This document shows positions 48,850 to 57,072 of a DNA stretch of 64,000 nucleotides, one piece after another. Under the pieces are notes generated by a model. The model made no database searches. It was not told where the DNA came from and saw only the letters and a program-made list of their open reading frames with translations. Source of the stretch: Afipia massiliensis (GTDB lineage Bacteria > Pseudomonadota > Alphaproteobacteria > Rhizobiales > Xanthobacteraceae); NCBI RefSeq assembly GCF_014203115.1, contig NZ_JACHIJ010000006.1, positions 248,001 through 312,000 on the forward strand, given 5' to 3'. The position numbers and the translations under genes are program-made. Each line of letters begins with the position of its first letter. Positions within the stretch are counted from its first letter, which is position 1.

Positions 48850-49004
48850 GTATCTCTCCTTTGAATAAAGCGAGAGTAGAACAGAAGCGGCAACCAAACG
48901 TTCCCTGCGCGGTACAGACATTTTTATGAACCGCTGTTCATGGCCGACGGTTGTTGTTGTTGAATCCAGGCCTCTTCGCCGCTCAGCCAGTGGCATTCGC
49001 CCGA

Positions 49005-50153
49005 TTACGCGGCAAGGCTGAAGCTGGAGATTTGAACGCGGTTACGGCCGGAGGCCTTGGCTTCATAAAGCGCGGTATCTGCTCTGCTGAGCAGCGACTG
49101 GAGCGTCTCCGGCTCTGGCGAACGAACGGCGATTCCCGCACTGACCGTTGCCCGAACGGGTCCATTCTCCGTTTGAACGATCGTTGCTTCAATTTGCGAT
49201 CTGATGCGATCTGCAACGGCGGCTGAAGCTTTCGGATTTGAGTCTGGCATGATGATGCAAAACTCTTCACCACCCATACGCGCAGCAAGATCGTTCGCGC
49301 GAATATTGGAGTGTATGACATCGGCAAAGGCCATCAGTATCCGGTCGCCGGAATCATGTCCGAAGCGATCATTGATCGTCTTGAAGTAATCCAGATCCAT
49401 CATCACGACGGCCGTTCCGGGTGGCGTGATCCCCATCCGCCCGTCGAACAATGCGCGCCGGTTGAGAAGGCCGGTCAGCGCGTCTTTCATTGCATCCGAC
49501 TTGTGGCCGTTTGCGATGCGCATCTGATTGAGCGTGAGAGAGAGGGCGCCCATGCCGCTCAGCCCGGCAATCGCCATGATCGAGTTGATCTCTTCCGCCC
49601 AGTTGGCAGGCCGGGAGGTCAGTACGATCTGGCCCTGCTCGGCGAGTGCGTAACCGCATGCGATGAACGACGCCGCTGTGACAACACAAAATAGCGCATT
49701 GGCAGCCATCAGGAGCGGCGACTCCGCGCGTGCAAGCCAGTAATGGCGTCCGGTCTGAACGAGAAGAACGCCGATCGCGATGTTGCCGATCATCGTTCCT
49801 ACGCCGGAATAACCCAGGGCAAAAGCTGTCGATGTCAGAATGAACGAAAGAGCGACGGATATAGTTGTTGAACTCCAACTGGTTTGCCCCGAGCAAAACC
49901 GGGCGCAGCCGGCATGGAGCAATCCAAATCCTCCGATCAGGAACAGGAAGGATATCAGCAGGAGTCCTGAATTGTACTGCTCGACGACGGCGCCGAAGAA
50001 AACGACGCCGACGACGATGAGCACGAGGCCGCCCGCCCACATCAGCAGATGCCTCTCGGACCGCCCGATCGCCCACATCATGAAGAACGTGAGGCCGAGC
50101 GATGCGCAAGAAAAGCCGATGGCAACGAGGACGGAGAGCTGATCGAGAAACAT
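49005..50153 (-). CDS. Membrane-bound diguanylate cyclase (GGDEF)
   Basis: A 382-residue protein. The N-terminal 210 residues hold six or seven transmembrane helices (for example VLVAIGFSCASLGLTFFMMW), with no known sensor fold. The GGDEF domain follows from DALTGLLNRRALFD. The active-site motif is GGEEF, and an RxxD inhibitory site (RAND) lies 5 residues before it, so it is probably active and product-inhibited. It makes cyclic di-GMP from GTP at the membrane and may affect the motile-sessile switch. It is monocistronic, flanked by non-flagellar genes. Confidence 0.9.
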   Translation of the reverse strand: MFLDQLSVLVAIGFSCASLGLTFFMMWAIGRSERHLLMWAGGLVLIVVGVVFFGAVVEQYNSGLLLISFLFLIGGFGLLHAGCARFCSGQTSWSSTTISVALSFILTSTAFALGYSGVGTMIGNIAIGVLLVQTGRHYWLARAESPLLMAANALFCVVTAASFIACGYALAEQGQIVLTSRPANWAEEINSIMAIAGLSGMGALSLTLNQMRIANGHKSDAMKDALTGLLNRRALFDGRMGITPPGTAVVMMDLDYFKTINDRFGHDSGDRILMAFADVIHSNIRANDLAARMGGEEFCIIMPDSNPKASAAVADRIRSQIEATIVQTENGPVRATVSAGIAVRSPEPETLQSLLSRADTALYEAKASGRNRVQISSFSLAA

Positions 50154-50374
50154 GCTGCGGCCCGTGATGAATCCTGGGTCTTTAGATAGGTCAATGATGG
50201 TTACCTAACCAACGACGGTCGCGTCATTCGTGCCGCAGGGTGATCAAATGGTTACTCTGTCAGTTAAAGAATTTCGGGTGCCTGTCGCGTAGGTAAATCT
50301 GCACGCTCGATGAGCGCCAGATCGGCATTTCTACAGTATGAAAGACCGCGACCGTCGGCGCGGCGTATCCGCCG

Positions 50375-50668
50375 CTAGGCCAGCGTATGAACGATGACCG
50401 GTCCGGCGACCGCGGAAACGGGTCCGGTGAGCAGCGGCGCGAGATTTTGCTCGATCCACGCAAGCCCGCGCTTGTTCGACTCTTCCGCTCCGGCGAAATT
50501 GTTGAAGATGCTGATCGCCGTCACCGTGTCGTCCGGCGCATAGACCACATAGTAGGCCATGAAACCCTCGACATCGCTGATGATCGGGATCGCGCCTTCC
50601 TTGATCCGGCGCGCCAGTTCCTCTGCCATGCCCGTTTTTGCCTTTCCCTGACGAATGGCGGCGTACAT
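50375..50668 (-). CDS. Small ABM-like (dimeric alpha-beta barrel) protein
   Basis: A 97-residue protein of the size and pattern of antibiotic-biosynthesis-monooxygenase-like ferredoxin-fold dimers. YAAIRQGKAKTGMAEELARR (first strand and helix), EGFMAYYVVYAPDDTVTAIS, and SNKRGLAWIEQNLAPLLTG. The Bradyrhizobium relatives I have in mind are annotated only as hypothetical. ATG 50668 follows AAGGAGGAT. An enzymatic role is not established. Confidence 0.65.
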   Translation of the reverse strand: MYAAIRQGKAKTGMAEELARRIKEGAIPIISDVEGFMAYYVVYAPDDTVTAISIFNNFAGAEESNKRGLAWIEQNLAPLLTGPVSAVAGPVIVHTLA

Positions 50669-51040
50669 CACATCCTCCTTCACCGGTCGGCTGCTCGAGG
50701 TTGCGGCAACTGCGAGGTGGCGTCACGCCCATTCAGTGGCGGCCGAGCAGCGGGATTGTCCGCGCGCTGAACGGTTCGCAGTTGAGCATGGCGTCAGATT
50801 ATCACTTCCGCGGTCTGTTGGACACCGACTCAGCCGCGCTGCAGTCGGATGCCCGGCCTTTTGCGGGAAGAAGCCGGCGAGCGGCTATCCTGAATGGGGA
50901 GATCAGGAATAATCCCGGTTCATGGCTCCGAAATATCTTCATGGAGAACCTCGGGCCGGGACTGGACGTCTTGCCCTGACTATCGGCAGATATTAGCCTT
51001 GCCTCGTTTTTTGATGAAATTTCATTTTGTGGGGATCATT
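50669..51040. other. Intergenic region before the low-GC orphan
   Basis: A 372-bp gap. Short open frames exist, for example from ATG 50787, but none shows a credible ribosome binding site or family resemblance. I see no promoter match or repeat. Confidence 0.4.
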
Positions 51041-52591
51041 ATGACGTCACGCGTCTTTGGGGCCGCGCTGCTTTCGTTTTCTTTTCTTTGTACTCCCTCC
51101 ATGGCGGCAGAACCTGTTCTGGGAATGGGTATCGGCCATCCCAGAAAAACCACTGAGCTGGGTGACCGCCGAATTTATCAAATCACCTTCGAATGCAAAA
51201 AGCTGGCTGATCCGACAAGCGATCCGGTCGCAAACGCTTTCATTCGGAGAAACAAAAGTAATTCACATCTGATTGTGATAGCAGACGAGCTTCCGGCAAG
51301 AGATCCTGCGACCGACAAACTCAAGTTTTCTGACAAGGCCGTCGCTCTGCTTCCGGTTTTCTCGGTCCGGAATGGAAGGCTCGATCCGGACAACCGCGAA
51401 GCCTGTCCGAATGACACTTATGTTTATGGCGGGCGCAAGCTTTATGTCCTCGGCATCGCCAGTTTCTCAACGACCAACACGCCGGGCTGGCTGACCAGCC
51501 TCACATACGGGGTTGCGGGTCTGGTGCCGCCTCTTTGGTCGATGTTCAAGGGCAATATCTCGCCCGAGGTATCCAGCAAGTTGGGCAAGTACGAGGAGAC
51601 TGAAGACCCCTTAAAGAAGACTCTCAGCGCTCTCAATGCGGACGAAAACTACAGCCTCACCCAGGAACTCGGTGCGGACAGATATGTGGTGCAAACGGCA
51701 TTCAGCCGGGTCACGATCAGGGTCAAGTACATCCGGTCCATTCTCCGGGACGGCACCCAAACCGCCCGCAATGCTTTCCGGAAGCAGTTGGACGGAGGTG
51801 AGGAGCTCAGCACCACCGACATTGCCGCAACATGTTCTAAAATCGCAGCCGAGCTGCTGAAGCTTGGTTTCTCCAACGAGGAGGATGTGCCGTTCGGCCT
51901 CGGCTACAAGGCGATCAACTCAAAGCTGACTGTCGGCCAAATCACGGAATGTCTTGGCTCGGATTACGCCCTGGCCGCGGCCAACATGAAAGACCTTCAG
52001 AGCTTCGCTCCAAAATCGCGAAGACTCGATCCCAAAAAAGTCGCCGAGCAATTTCCGCCGGCAGACAGCTCCGTCGAATATCAACCCGAATATAGAGTCA
52101 ATCAGGCCAACACCGAGAAATTCAACAGAGCGCTGGCAACAGTTACGAGAGCCAAGGATGTCGTGGCCGCCGATCAGGCGAAGCTGAATAATCTTCTTGC
52201 GTCGACGTTCGTGCTTCAAGATGAAACGGTGGCCAAAGTATTTGGAGGTTCAAGCATCACCGGCGGAGATGCCGTTGTGAAAGCAATGATTGACGCCGGC
52301 TATCGCAGATTCGGTTGTCATCAATCGACAGAGCTGGGTAAGTCCGCGGACGGCGGCACAACCTTGCTGTTCGCGTTCAAGGCGGACGCCGACAACAAAA
52401 CATTGCCTATTGAAAGCGTCGTGATCCTTAAACCGTTCTTTGCGAGCAACAAGGTCACCAAGGTTATCGCTTACGACGAGTACGACTGGATTAACACGGT
52501 GATGGAATCACGAGGTTACGCTTGCTACGGCACGAAGATTGAGAAGCCGCCGGGCGAACAAAAGGTAGCTGCCGGCCCCAGGGGCGGGTGA
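51041..52591 (+). CDS. Unknown secreted protein, low-GC orphan
   Basis: A 516-residue protein starting at ATG 51041 with GGGG 6 nt upstream. The signal peptide (MTSRVFGAALLSFSFLCTPS ending at MAAE) indicates export. The mature protein is a mixed alpha/beta chain without transmembrane segments; a hydrophobic patch near 158-175 (LTSLTYGVAGLVPPLW) may be membrane-associated. I recognise no family or catalytic motif. Its base composition is visibly lower in GC than its neighbours, and many codons end in A or T, suggesting transfer or weak codon selection. It sits between non-flagellar genes and the flagellar flgF operon, with a hairpin 62 bp past its stop. Confidence 0.75.
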   Translation: MTSRVFGAALLSFSFLCTPSMAAEPVLGMGIGHPRKTTELGDRRIYQITFECKKLADPTSDPVANAFIRRNKSNSHLIVIADELPARDPATDKLKFSDKAVALLPVFSVRNGRLDPDNREACPNDTYVYGGRKLYVLGIASFSTTNTPGWLTSLTYGVAGLVPPLWSMFKGNISPEVSSKLGKYEETEDPLKKTLSALNADENYSLTQELGADRYVVQTAFSRVTIRVKYIRSILRDGTQTARNAFRKQLDGGEELSTTDIAATCSKIAAELLKLGFSNEEDVPFGLGYKAINSKLTVGQITECLGSDYALAAANMKDLQSFAPKSRRLDPKKVAEQFPPADSSVEYQPEYRVNQANTEKFNRALATVTRAKDVVAADQAKLNNLLASTFVLQDETVAKVFGGSSITGGDAVVKAMIDAGYRRFGCHQSTELGKSADGGTTLLFAFKADADNKTLPIESVVILKPFFASNKVTKVIAYDEYDWINTVMESRGYACYGTKIEKPPGEQKVAAGPRGG

Positions 52592-52653
52592 ATCTCTGCC
52601 GCCTCGCCGTGTTCAGACCGCCTGGCTGCCGAGGCCATTGCCTGAAACGATCA

Positions 52654-52684
52654 CGGCCCTCATCAGGGGAGCTGATGAGGGCCG
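52654..52684. terminator. Hairpin between the orphan gene and flgH
   Basis: A perfect 13-bp stem, CGGCCCTCATCAG / CTGATGAGGGCCG, with a 5-nt loop. Neither strand shows a strong T-run, so the terminator function is uncertain. Confidence 0.5.
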
Positions 52685-52819
52685 CGTCGTGAACACCGTG
52701 CTGCGCCTAGGTTCGCCGCCTGGTGTGGGAGCTCGAGAGAAAGACGGTGGGAGCCGTCTCATTTATTGCGGTGTGGTTTCCTTCTTAAAGCGGCTCAAGA
52801 TCACGCCTCTATGTCGTGC

Positions 52820-53578
52820 TTAGAACGGGAGCAGGATGTCGAACGCCTGCTGGCCGTAGCGGGCCTGCTGCACGTCGGTGATCTGGCCGCGGCCGCCGTA
52901 GGCGATGCGGGCCTGTGCGATCTTGCTGGAGTCGATGGTGTTGTCGCTCTGGATGTCCTCCGGCCGGACGATGCCTGCGACGATCAGTTCGCGGACTTCG
53001 AAGTTGACACGGATTTCCTGCTTGCCTTCGACCACGAGGTTGCCGTTCGGCAGCAACTGCGTGACCACGGCGGCAACGTTGGTCTGCAATGCTTCCTGCC
53101 GGTTGACCGACCCCTTGCCGTCGCTGGACGAGGTGGAGTCCGCCGTCAGCATGCGGCCGGGAGGGATCGCGGCGTTGGTGCCCGGGATCTTGTTGATGCC
53201 GAAGAAGCTGGTGACGCCGGAGTTCTCGCTGTTGGTGCGGCTGCGCTGGGTCTCGTTGGCGATGTTGGCCTTGTCGGTGATGTTGACCTGTACGGTCAGG
53301 ATGTCGCCGATCTGGTGCGCGCGCTGATCCTTGAAGAAGGCGCGCGAGCCGTTCCGCCACAGCGAGTTCGGATTGAATGACGCCGGCTGCGGCGCGGGCA
53401 TCGGCATCGACACCGGCTTGTAGCCCGCCTGCGTCGTCGGGTTGTCGATCGCCGAGAGCTTCGGCTTTTCGCCGATCGCGGCGAGGCGATCGAGAGACGA
53501 ACATCCGCTGGCCAGGGTGCCGAGCGCCAGCAGGCTGCCGATGACTATGAGGCGATTGAACACGTGAGACTTCGACAT
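52820..53578 (-). CDS. flgH: Flagellar L-ring lipoprotein FlgH
   Basis: A 252-residue outer-membrane ring subunit. The lipobox is LASGC (C at residue 26). Family blocks are SLWRNGSRAFFKDQRAHQIG, DILTVQVNITDKANIANET and the closing YGQQAFDILLPF. It is last in flgF-flgG-flgA-flgH, 5 bp after flgA. Confidence 0.95.
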   Translation of the reverse strand: MSKSHVFNRLIVIGSLLALGTLASGCSSLDRLAAIGEKPKLSAIDNPTTQAGYKPVSMPMPAPQPASFNPNSLWRNGSRAFFKDQRAHQIGDILTVQVNITDKANIANETQRSRTNSENSGVTSFFGINKIPGTNAAIPPGRMLTADSTSSSDGKGSVNRQEALQTNVAAVVTQLLPNGNLVVEGKQEIRVNFEVRELIVAGIVRPEDIQSDNTIDSSKIAQARIAYGGRGQITDVQQARYGQQAFDILLPF

Positions 53579-53583
53579 GACTG

Positions 53584-54627
53584 TTACTCGGCTTTTCTGG
53601 ATTCAGGGGCGGGAGCGGCTGGCGGTTCGCTGGTCGAGAGGGCCGCGGTTGTGGTGAGGCGCGGCTTCGGAACGATAATCGAGACCTGACCTGGGCCGGT
53701 CACCACGCCCTGAACGGTGCGCTTCGACTGCAGGTTGACGACGTTGACGACGTCGCCCTCGGTGCCGCTGTCGATCGCCTTGCCGCGGCCGGTGAGATAG
53801 ATGCCCGGCGTCTCGTAGATCAGCGTCACGCCCTGATCGCGCGAAACCAGATCCGGCTTTCCGAGATCGGCCACTTTCAGCGCCTGTCCGGCGCGCATCT
53901 GCTTGCGGGCCTGCATGCCGACCGAACGGTCGCGATTGGCGACGTCGTTACCGACTTCGGCTTTCGGCCGCCGCTCGATCACCACGTCGGATGACTTGAG
54001 AATGTCGTTGCGCTCGACGGCGCGGGTGAGCACCGCCGCTTCCACGGTTTCCACCGCAGTGCCGGTGAAGCGAAGCTTGGTCGGCGAGTAGGTGACGTCG
54101 TTGGCGATCTCGAAGGTGATGTCGAAGCGGCCGTTGCGCGGGTCGAACCGCACGGTGGTGGCGCGCATGTCGCCGGTATGGGCAGAGTCGAGCTGCAGTT
54201 CGCGCAGGTCGCGCTCGAAGGTCACCGAAATGTTGGCGGCGTCGCCGAGGCCGTTGCGGCGCTCGAGCACGCGGGCGATCTGATGCTCGATCTCCTTCGA
54301 GACCAGCGTACGCGACGACCGCGTCACCGAGACTTCGCGGATGTCGCGGGTCTGAACGCCGATCACCTCATGGGCGCGCAGCACAGTCAGCAGTTGCTGC
54401 GTCGGCAACGATCCGGTGGTGCCGAGATCGGGTGCGCGGAAGATGGCGATCTGCGCAGCGGTTCCGGCATTCTCGACCACATCGCCGATCCGGACCACGT
54501 CGCTGCTGACAGTGACGTTCGCGCGCAGCACGGGAGCTGCGAGCGAGTCTCGTTCCGCCTGCGCGAATGCCGCGCCGGACGTCAGGGCGAGCAGGGCGGC
54601 GGCGATCAGGGTTGAGCGCAACATCAT
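53584..54627 (-). CDS. flgA: P-ring assembly chaperone FlgA
   Basis: A 347-residue protein, longer than enteric FlgA (~220). The signal peptide ends around AFAQ (residue 23). The C-terminal SAF-type domain includes VIERRPKAEVGNDVANRD and GRAVGMQARKQMRAGQ-like RSVGMQARKQMRAGQALKV. It helps FlgI assemble the P ring in the periplasm. ATG 54627 is the first of two adjacent ATGs; GGGAGAG lies upstream. The gap to flgG is 8 bp. Confidence 0.9.
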   Translation of the reverse strand: MMLRSTLIAAALLALTSGAAFAQAERDSLAAPVLRANVTVSSDVVRIGDVVENAGTAAQIAIFRAPDLGTTGSLPTQQLLTVLRAHEVIGVQTRDIREVSVTRSSRTLVSKEIEHQIARVLERRNGLGDAANISVTFERDLRELQLDSAHTGDMRATTVRFDPRNGRFDITFEIANDVTYSPTKLRFTGTAVETVEAAVLTRAVERNDILKSSDVVIERRPKAEVGNDVANRDRSVGMQARKQMRAGQALKVADLGKPDLVSRDQGVTLIYETPGIYLTGRGKAIDSGTEGDVVNVVNLQSKRTVQGVVTGPGQVSIIVPKPRLTTTAALSTSEPPAAPAPESRKAE

Positions 54628-54635
54628 TCTCTCCC

Positions 54636-55424
54636 TCAGCGGAACATGCCGGTGGTGGCCTGCATCATCTGGTCGGCGGCGCTGACGACCTTGGCGTTCA
54701 TCTCGTAGGCGCGCTGCGCGGCGATCAGATCCGAGATTTCGGACACCACCTCGACGTTGGCCTGTTCGAGATTGCGCTGCTGCATGTCACCGAAGCCGTC
54801 GGCGTTGGCGATGCCGTCCTGCGGTGGACCCGACGCGGGGGTATCGGTGAACAGGTTGTCGCCGATCGACTGCAGGCCCGCCTTGTTGATGAAGCGGGTC
54901 AGGCCGATCTGGCCGACCACGGTCGGTGTGGTCGTGCCCGGCGTCGTGACCGAGACCTGGCCCTGCTGGTTGATGGTGAGGCCGGATGAATTCTGCGGAA
55001 TGGTGATCGTCGGCTGCACCGGATTGCCCTGCGCCGTCACCACGCGGCCCTGGCCGTCGGTGGTGAAGGAGCCGTCGCGTGTGTAGGTGTAGGTGCCGTC
55101 GGTCATCTGGATCTTGAAGTAGCCCTCGCCGCGGATCGCGATGTCGAGGTCGCCGCCGGTCGGGTTGAGCGTGCCCTGCGTCATCAGGCGCGGCGTGCCG
55201 ACGGTCTTGACGCCGCCGCCGATGTCGATGCCGACGGGGAGGATGGTGCCCTGATCGGACGCCTGCGCGCCGACGCGCTTGACGTGTTCGTAGATGAGGT
55301 CCTGGAACTGCGCGCGCTGCTTCTTGTAGCCCGTGGTGCGCAGGTTCGCGATGTTGTTGGAGATGACCTGGACGTTGAGTTCCTGGGCCGCCATCCCGGT
55401 CGCTGCTGTATAAAGTGCGCGCAT
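54636..55424 (-). CDS. flgG: Distal rod protein FlgG
   Basis: A 262-residue rod subunit. The N-terminal block is MRALYTAATGMAAQELNVQV with ISNNIANLRTTGYKK. The C-terminal block is NVEVVSEISDLIAAQRAYEM with the closing MMQATTGMFR. Length and both signatures are canonical. Second gene of the operon. Confidence 0.96.
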   Translation of the reverse strand: MRALYTAATGMAAQELNVQVISNNIANLRTTGYKKQRAQFQDLIYEHVKRVGAQASDQGTILPVGIDIGGGVKTVGTPRLMTQGTLNPTGGDLDIAIRGEGYFKIQMTDGTYTYTRDGSFTTDGQGRVVTAQGNPVQPTITIPQNSSGLTINQQGQVSVTTPGTTTPTVVGQIGLTRFINKAGLQSIGDNLFTDTPASGPPQDGIANADGFGDMQQRNLEQANVEVVSEISDLIAAQRAYEMNAKVVSAADQMMQATTGMFR

Positions 55425-55436
55425 GGATCGGTCTCC

Positions 55437-56204
55437 TTATGCCGGAACGTCGGCGAGTATCTGGATTGCGTTTTTGCGAAGGTCGTTCTGCTGCTGCATC
55501 AGCGACGAGACCGACTGGTAGGTGCGCATGACTTCCATCATGCGGGTCATCTCGGCGACCGCACTGACGTTGGACTTTTCAACGAAACCCTGATTGACGC
55601 GCGAGGCGAGGTCAGGCTGCGCGGCGATTCCGGCGGGCGCCGAGTAAAGGTTCGCGCCTTCCTTCTTGAGCTGCTGCGGACTGTCGAACTTCACGAGCTT
55701 GAGCTTGCCGCGGATGGAGTCGAACTGGGTCACGACGCCTTCGCCCACGGTGATCGTGCCGTCGCTCGAGATCGCGATGTCGCGGTCGGTCGGCTGGAAC
55801 ACGATCGGGCCGTTGGTGCCGAGCACGATGTTGCCGCCGGTGGTCACGAGCTGGCCCTGGGCGTTGATCTGGAACGAACCGTCGCGGGTGTAGCGTTCGC
55901 CGGCCGGCGTCTGGACGGCAATGAAGCCCTTGCCGTCGATGGAGACGTCGAGCGGGCTGCCGGTCTTCTCCGAGGGGCCCTGTGAGAAATCGTGATAGGC
56001 GGCGCGGTCATGGACGAAGCTGACGCGGCGGTCGCGGACCGAGAAGTTGTCCTCGCGCGCGCCCGTGTTCAGGAATTCCTCGAACAGCGACTTGTTGGCC
56101 TTGAAACCGGTGGTGTTGACGTTGGCCACGTTGTTGGCAATGACGTCGATCTGCCGCTCAAGCGACATCTGCCGCGATAATGCGACGAGAAGCGTATTCT
56201 CCAT
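55437..56204 (-). CDS. flgF: Proximal/distal rod protein FlgF
   Basis: A 255-residue rod protein. The N-terminal block is MENTLLVALSRQMSLERQID with VIANNVANVNTTGFKANK. The C-terminal block is NVSAVAEMTRMMEVMRTYQS with MQQQNDLRKNAIQILADVPA. ATG 56204 has GGGGAG upstream. The frame's 14-codon extension is not needed. First gene of flgF-flgG-flgA-flgH behind a sigma-54 promoter. Confidence 0.95.
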   Translation of the reverse strand: MENTLLVALSRQMSLERQIDVIANNVANVNTTGFKANKSLFEEFLNTGAREDNFSVRDRRVSFVHDRAAYHDFSQGPSEKTGSPLDVSIDGKGFIAVQTPAGERYTRDGSFQINAQGQLVTTGGNIVLGTNGPIVFQPTDRDIAISSDGTITVGEGVVTQFDSIRGKLKLVKFDSPQQLKKEGANLYSAPAGIAAQPDLASRVNQGFVEKSNVSAVAEMTRMMEVMRTYQSVSSLMQQQNDLRKNAIQILADVPA

Positions 56205-56308
56205 CGGCCAGTCTCCCCTTGTTGAACCGCGGCCTGCCTCTCCCAAGGCCTGACGCGGATCGTGCGAACCGGTGAAGCTCTCCCAAGCCGTCGGTTCGCC
56301 ATCTACAA

Positions 56309-56325
56309 TGCGAGAGCTGTGCCAA
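56309..56325 (-). promoter_or_regulatory. sigma-54 promoter of the flgF-flgG-flgA-flgH operon
   Basis: On the minus strand: TTGGCACAGCTCTCGCA, GG-N10-GC exact, -12 word TCGCA as in the flgI promoter. Transcription would start near 56298, about 94 nt before the flgF ATG. Confidence 0.85.
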
Positions 56326-56369
56326 CTAAGAAATATGAATTATTTCAATGTTTTATGGATTTTCGAGGC

Positions 56370-56386
56370 TTGCCGGGCGTCGGCAA
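56370..56386. promoter_or_regulatory. FlbD (ftr)-like palindrome TTGCCG-N5-CGGCAA
   Basis: Perfect 6-bp arms around GGCGT, about 45 bp upstream of the flgF sigma-54 -24 element. Together with the next palindrome it suits an enhancer. Confidence 0.5.
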
Positions 56387-56405
56387 TAACCTCTTGTTGA
56401 CCATG

Positions 56406-56417
56406 TTGCCCCGGCAA
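56406..56417. promoter_or_regulatory. FlbD (ftr)-like palindrome TTGCC-CC-GGCAA
   Basis: Perfect 5-bp arms with a CC spacer, 20 bp beyond the previous palindrome. It shares the TTGCC/GGCAA word with it and with the site at 46769. Confidence 0.45.
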
Positions 56418-56452
56418 AAATTTCCCAGTTGAGGGACAAAAGAAAGATTCCG

Positions 56453-56460
56453 TTAACCAT
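56453..56460 (+). promoter_or_regulatory. CtrA-type half site TTAACCAT before fliL
   Basis: The 8-mer lies 113 bp before the fliL ATG in the divergent gap. It matches the sites before fliX and hpt. Confidence 0.5.
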
Positions 56461-56572
56461 TGCGTCCGTACGGTGGACAAACAGGGCGCTCACGCGCCGG
56501 CGGCCTTTGTATCGCGTCATTTAAAGCCAGTTCGGCAGCATCGAGCCCATCCCAGGACCACGGGCGGGGGCA

Positions 56573-57055
56573 ATGGCAGACGACGATCAGGAGGAGGGCG
56601 CGGAAGCCGCTGCTCCGAAAGGCAAACGCAAGCTCATTATAATGGGTGGCGCTGCGGCGCTTGTGCTTCTGCTTGCCGGGGGCGGCTGGTTCTTCTTCAT
56701 GCGCGGGCCTGCGAAGGAAGTGCAGGCAGTCGCGCCTCCGCCGAAGCCGCCGGTATTCCTTGATGTGCCAGAGGTGCTGGTCAACCTGTCGAACGCACCG
56801 GGCGAACGAGTTCAGTATCTGAAGGTCAGGGTCGTGCTCGAGGTAAAAGATCAGCCGCTGTCGGCGCAGATCGCGCCGACGATGCCGCGGGTGACCGATC
56901 TGTTTCAGACCTACCTGCGCGAACTGCGTCCCGCCGATCTCAACGGTTCGGTTGGGCTGTTCCGCCTGAAGGAAGAACTGACGCGCCGTGTCAACGCCGC
57001 GATCTCGCCCAATCAGGTGAACGCTGTGCTGTTCAAGGAAATCGTCATTCAGTGA
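56573..57055 (+). CDS. fliL: Flagellar basal-body-associated protein FliL
   Basis: A 160-residue inner-membrane protein. A charged cytoplasmic start (MADDDQEEGAEAAAPKGKRK) precedes one transmembrane helix (LIIMGGAAALVLLLAGGGWF). The periplasmic FliL domain contains VFLDVPEVLVNLSNAPGERV and YLKVRVVLEV, closing with LFKEIVIQ. It interacts with the stator and helps motor torque. It is first gene of fliL-fliM-DUF6468-motE. The CtrA-type half site lies upstream. Confidence 0.93.
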   Translation: MADDDQEEGAEAAAPKGKRKLIIMGGAAALVLLLAGGGWFFFMRGPAKEVQAVAPPPKPPVFLDVPEVLVNLSNAPGERVQYLKVRVVLEVKDQPLSAQIAPTMPRVTDLFQTYLRELRPADLNGSVGLFRLKEELTRRVNAAISPNQVNAVLFKEIVIQ

Positions 57056-57072
57056 CGGACGGAAATTGAAGC

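Larger units (their letters stand above)
56205..56572. other. Divergent intergenic region between flgF and fliL
   Basis: A 368-bp regulatory gap. It holds the flgF sigma-54 promoter (56309-56325), two FlbD-like palindromes (56370-56386 and 56406-56417) and a CtrA-type half site (56453-56460). No coding gene seen. Confidence 0.65.

Noticed and set aside
50787-50979. 63-codon open frame between the ABM-like gene and the low-GC orphan
   Set aside because: No ribosome binding site, no recognisable family, and arginine-rich composition.
56499-56515. GG-N10-GC word before fliL
   Set aside because: Spacing fits, but the -24 context GCGGCCT lacks TGGCAC. It may be chance in GC-rich DNA.
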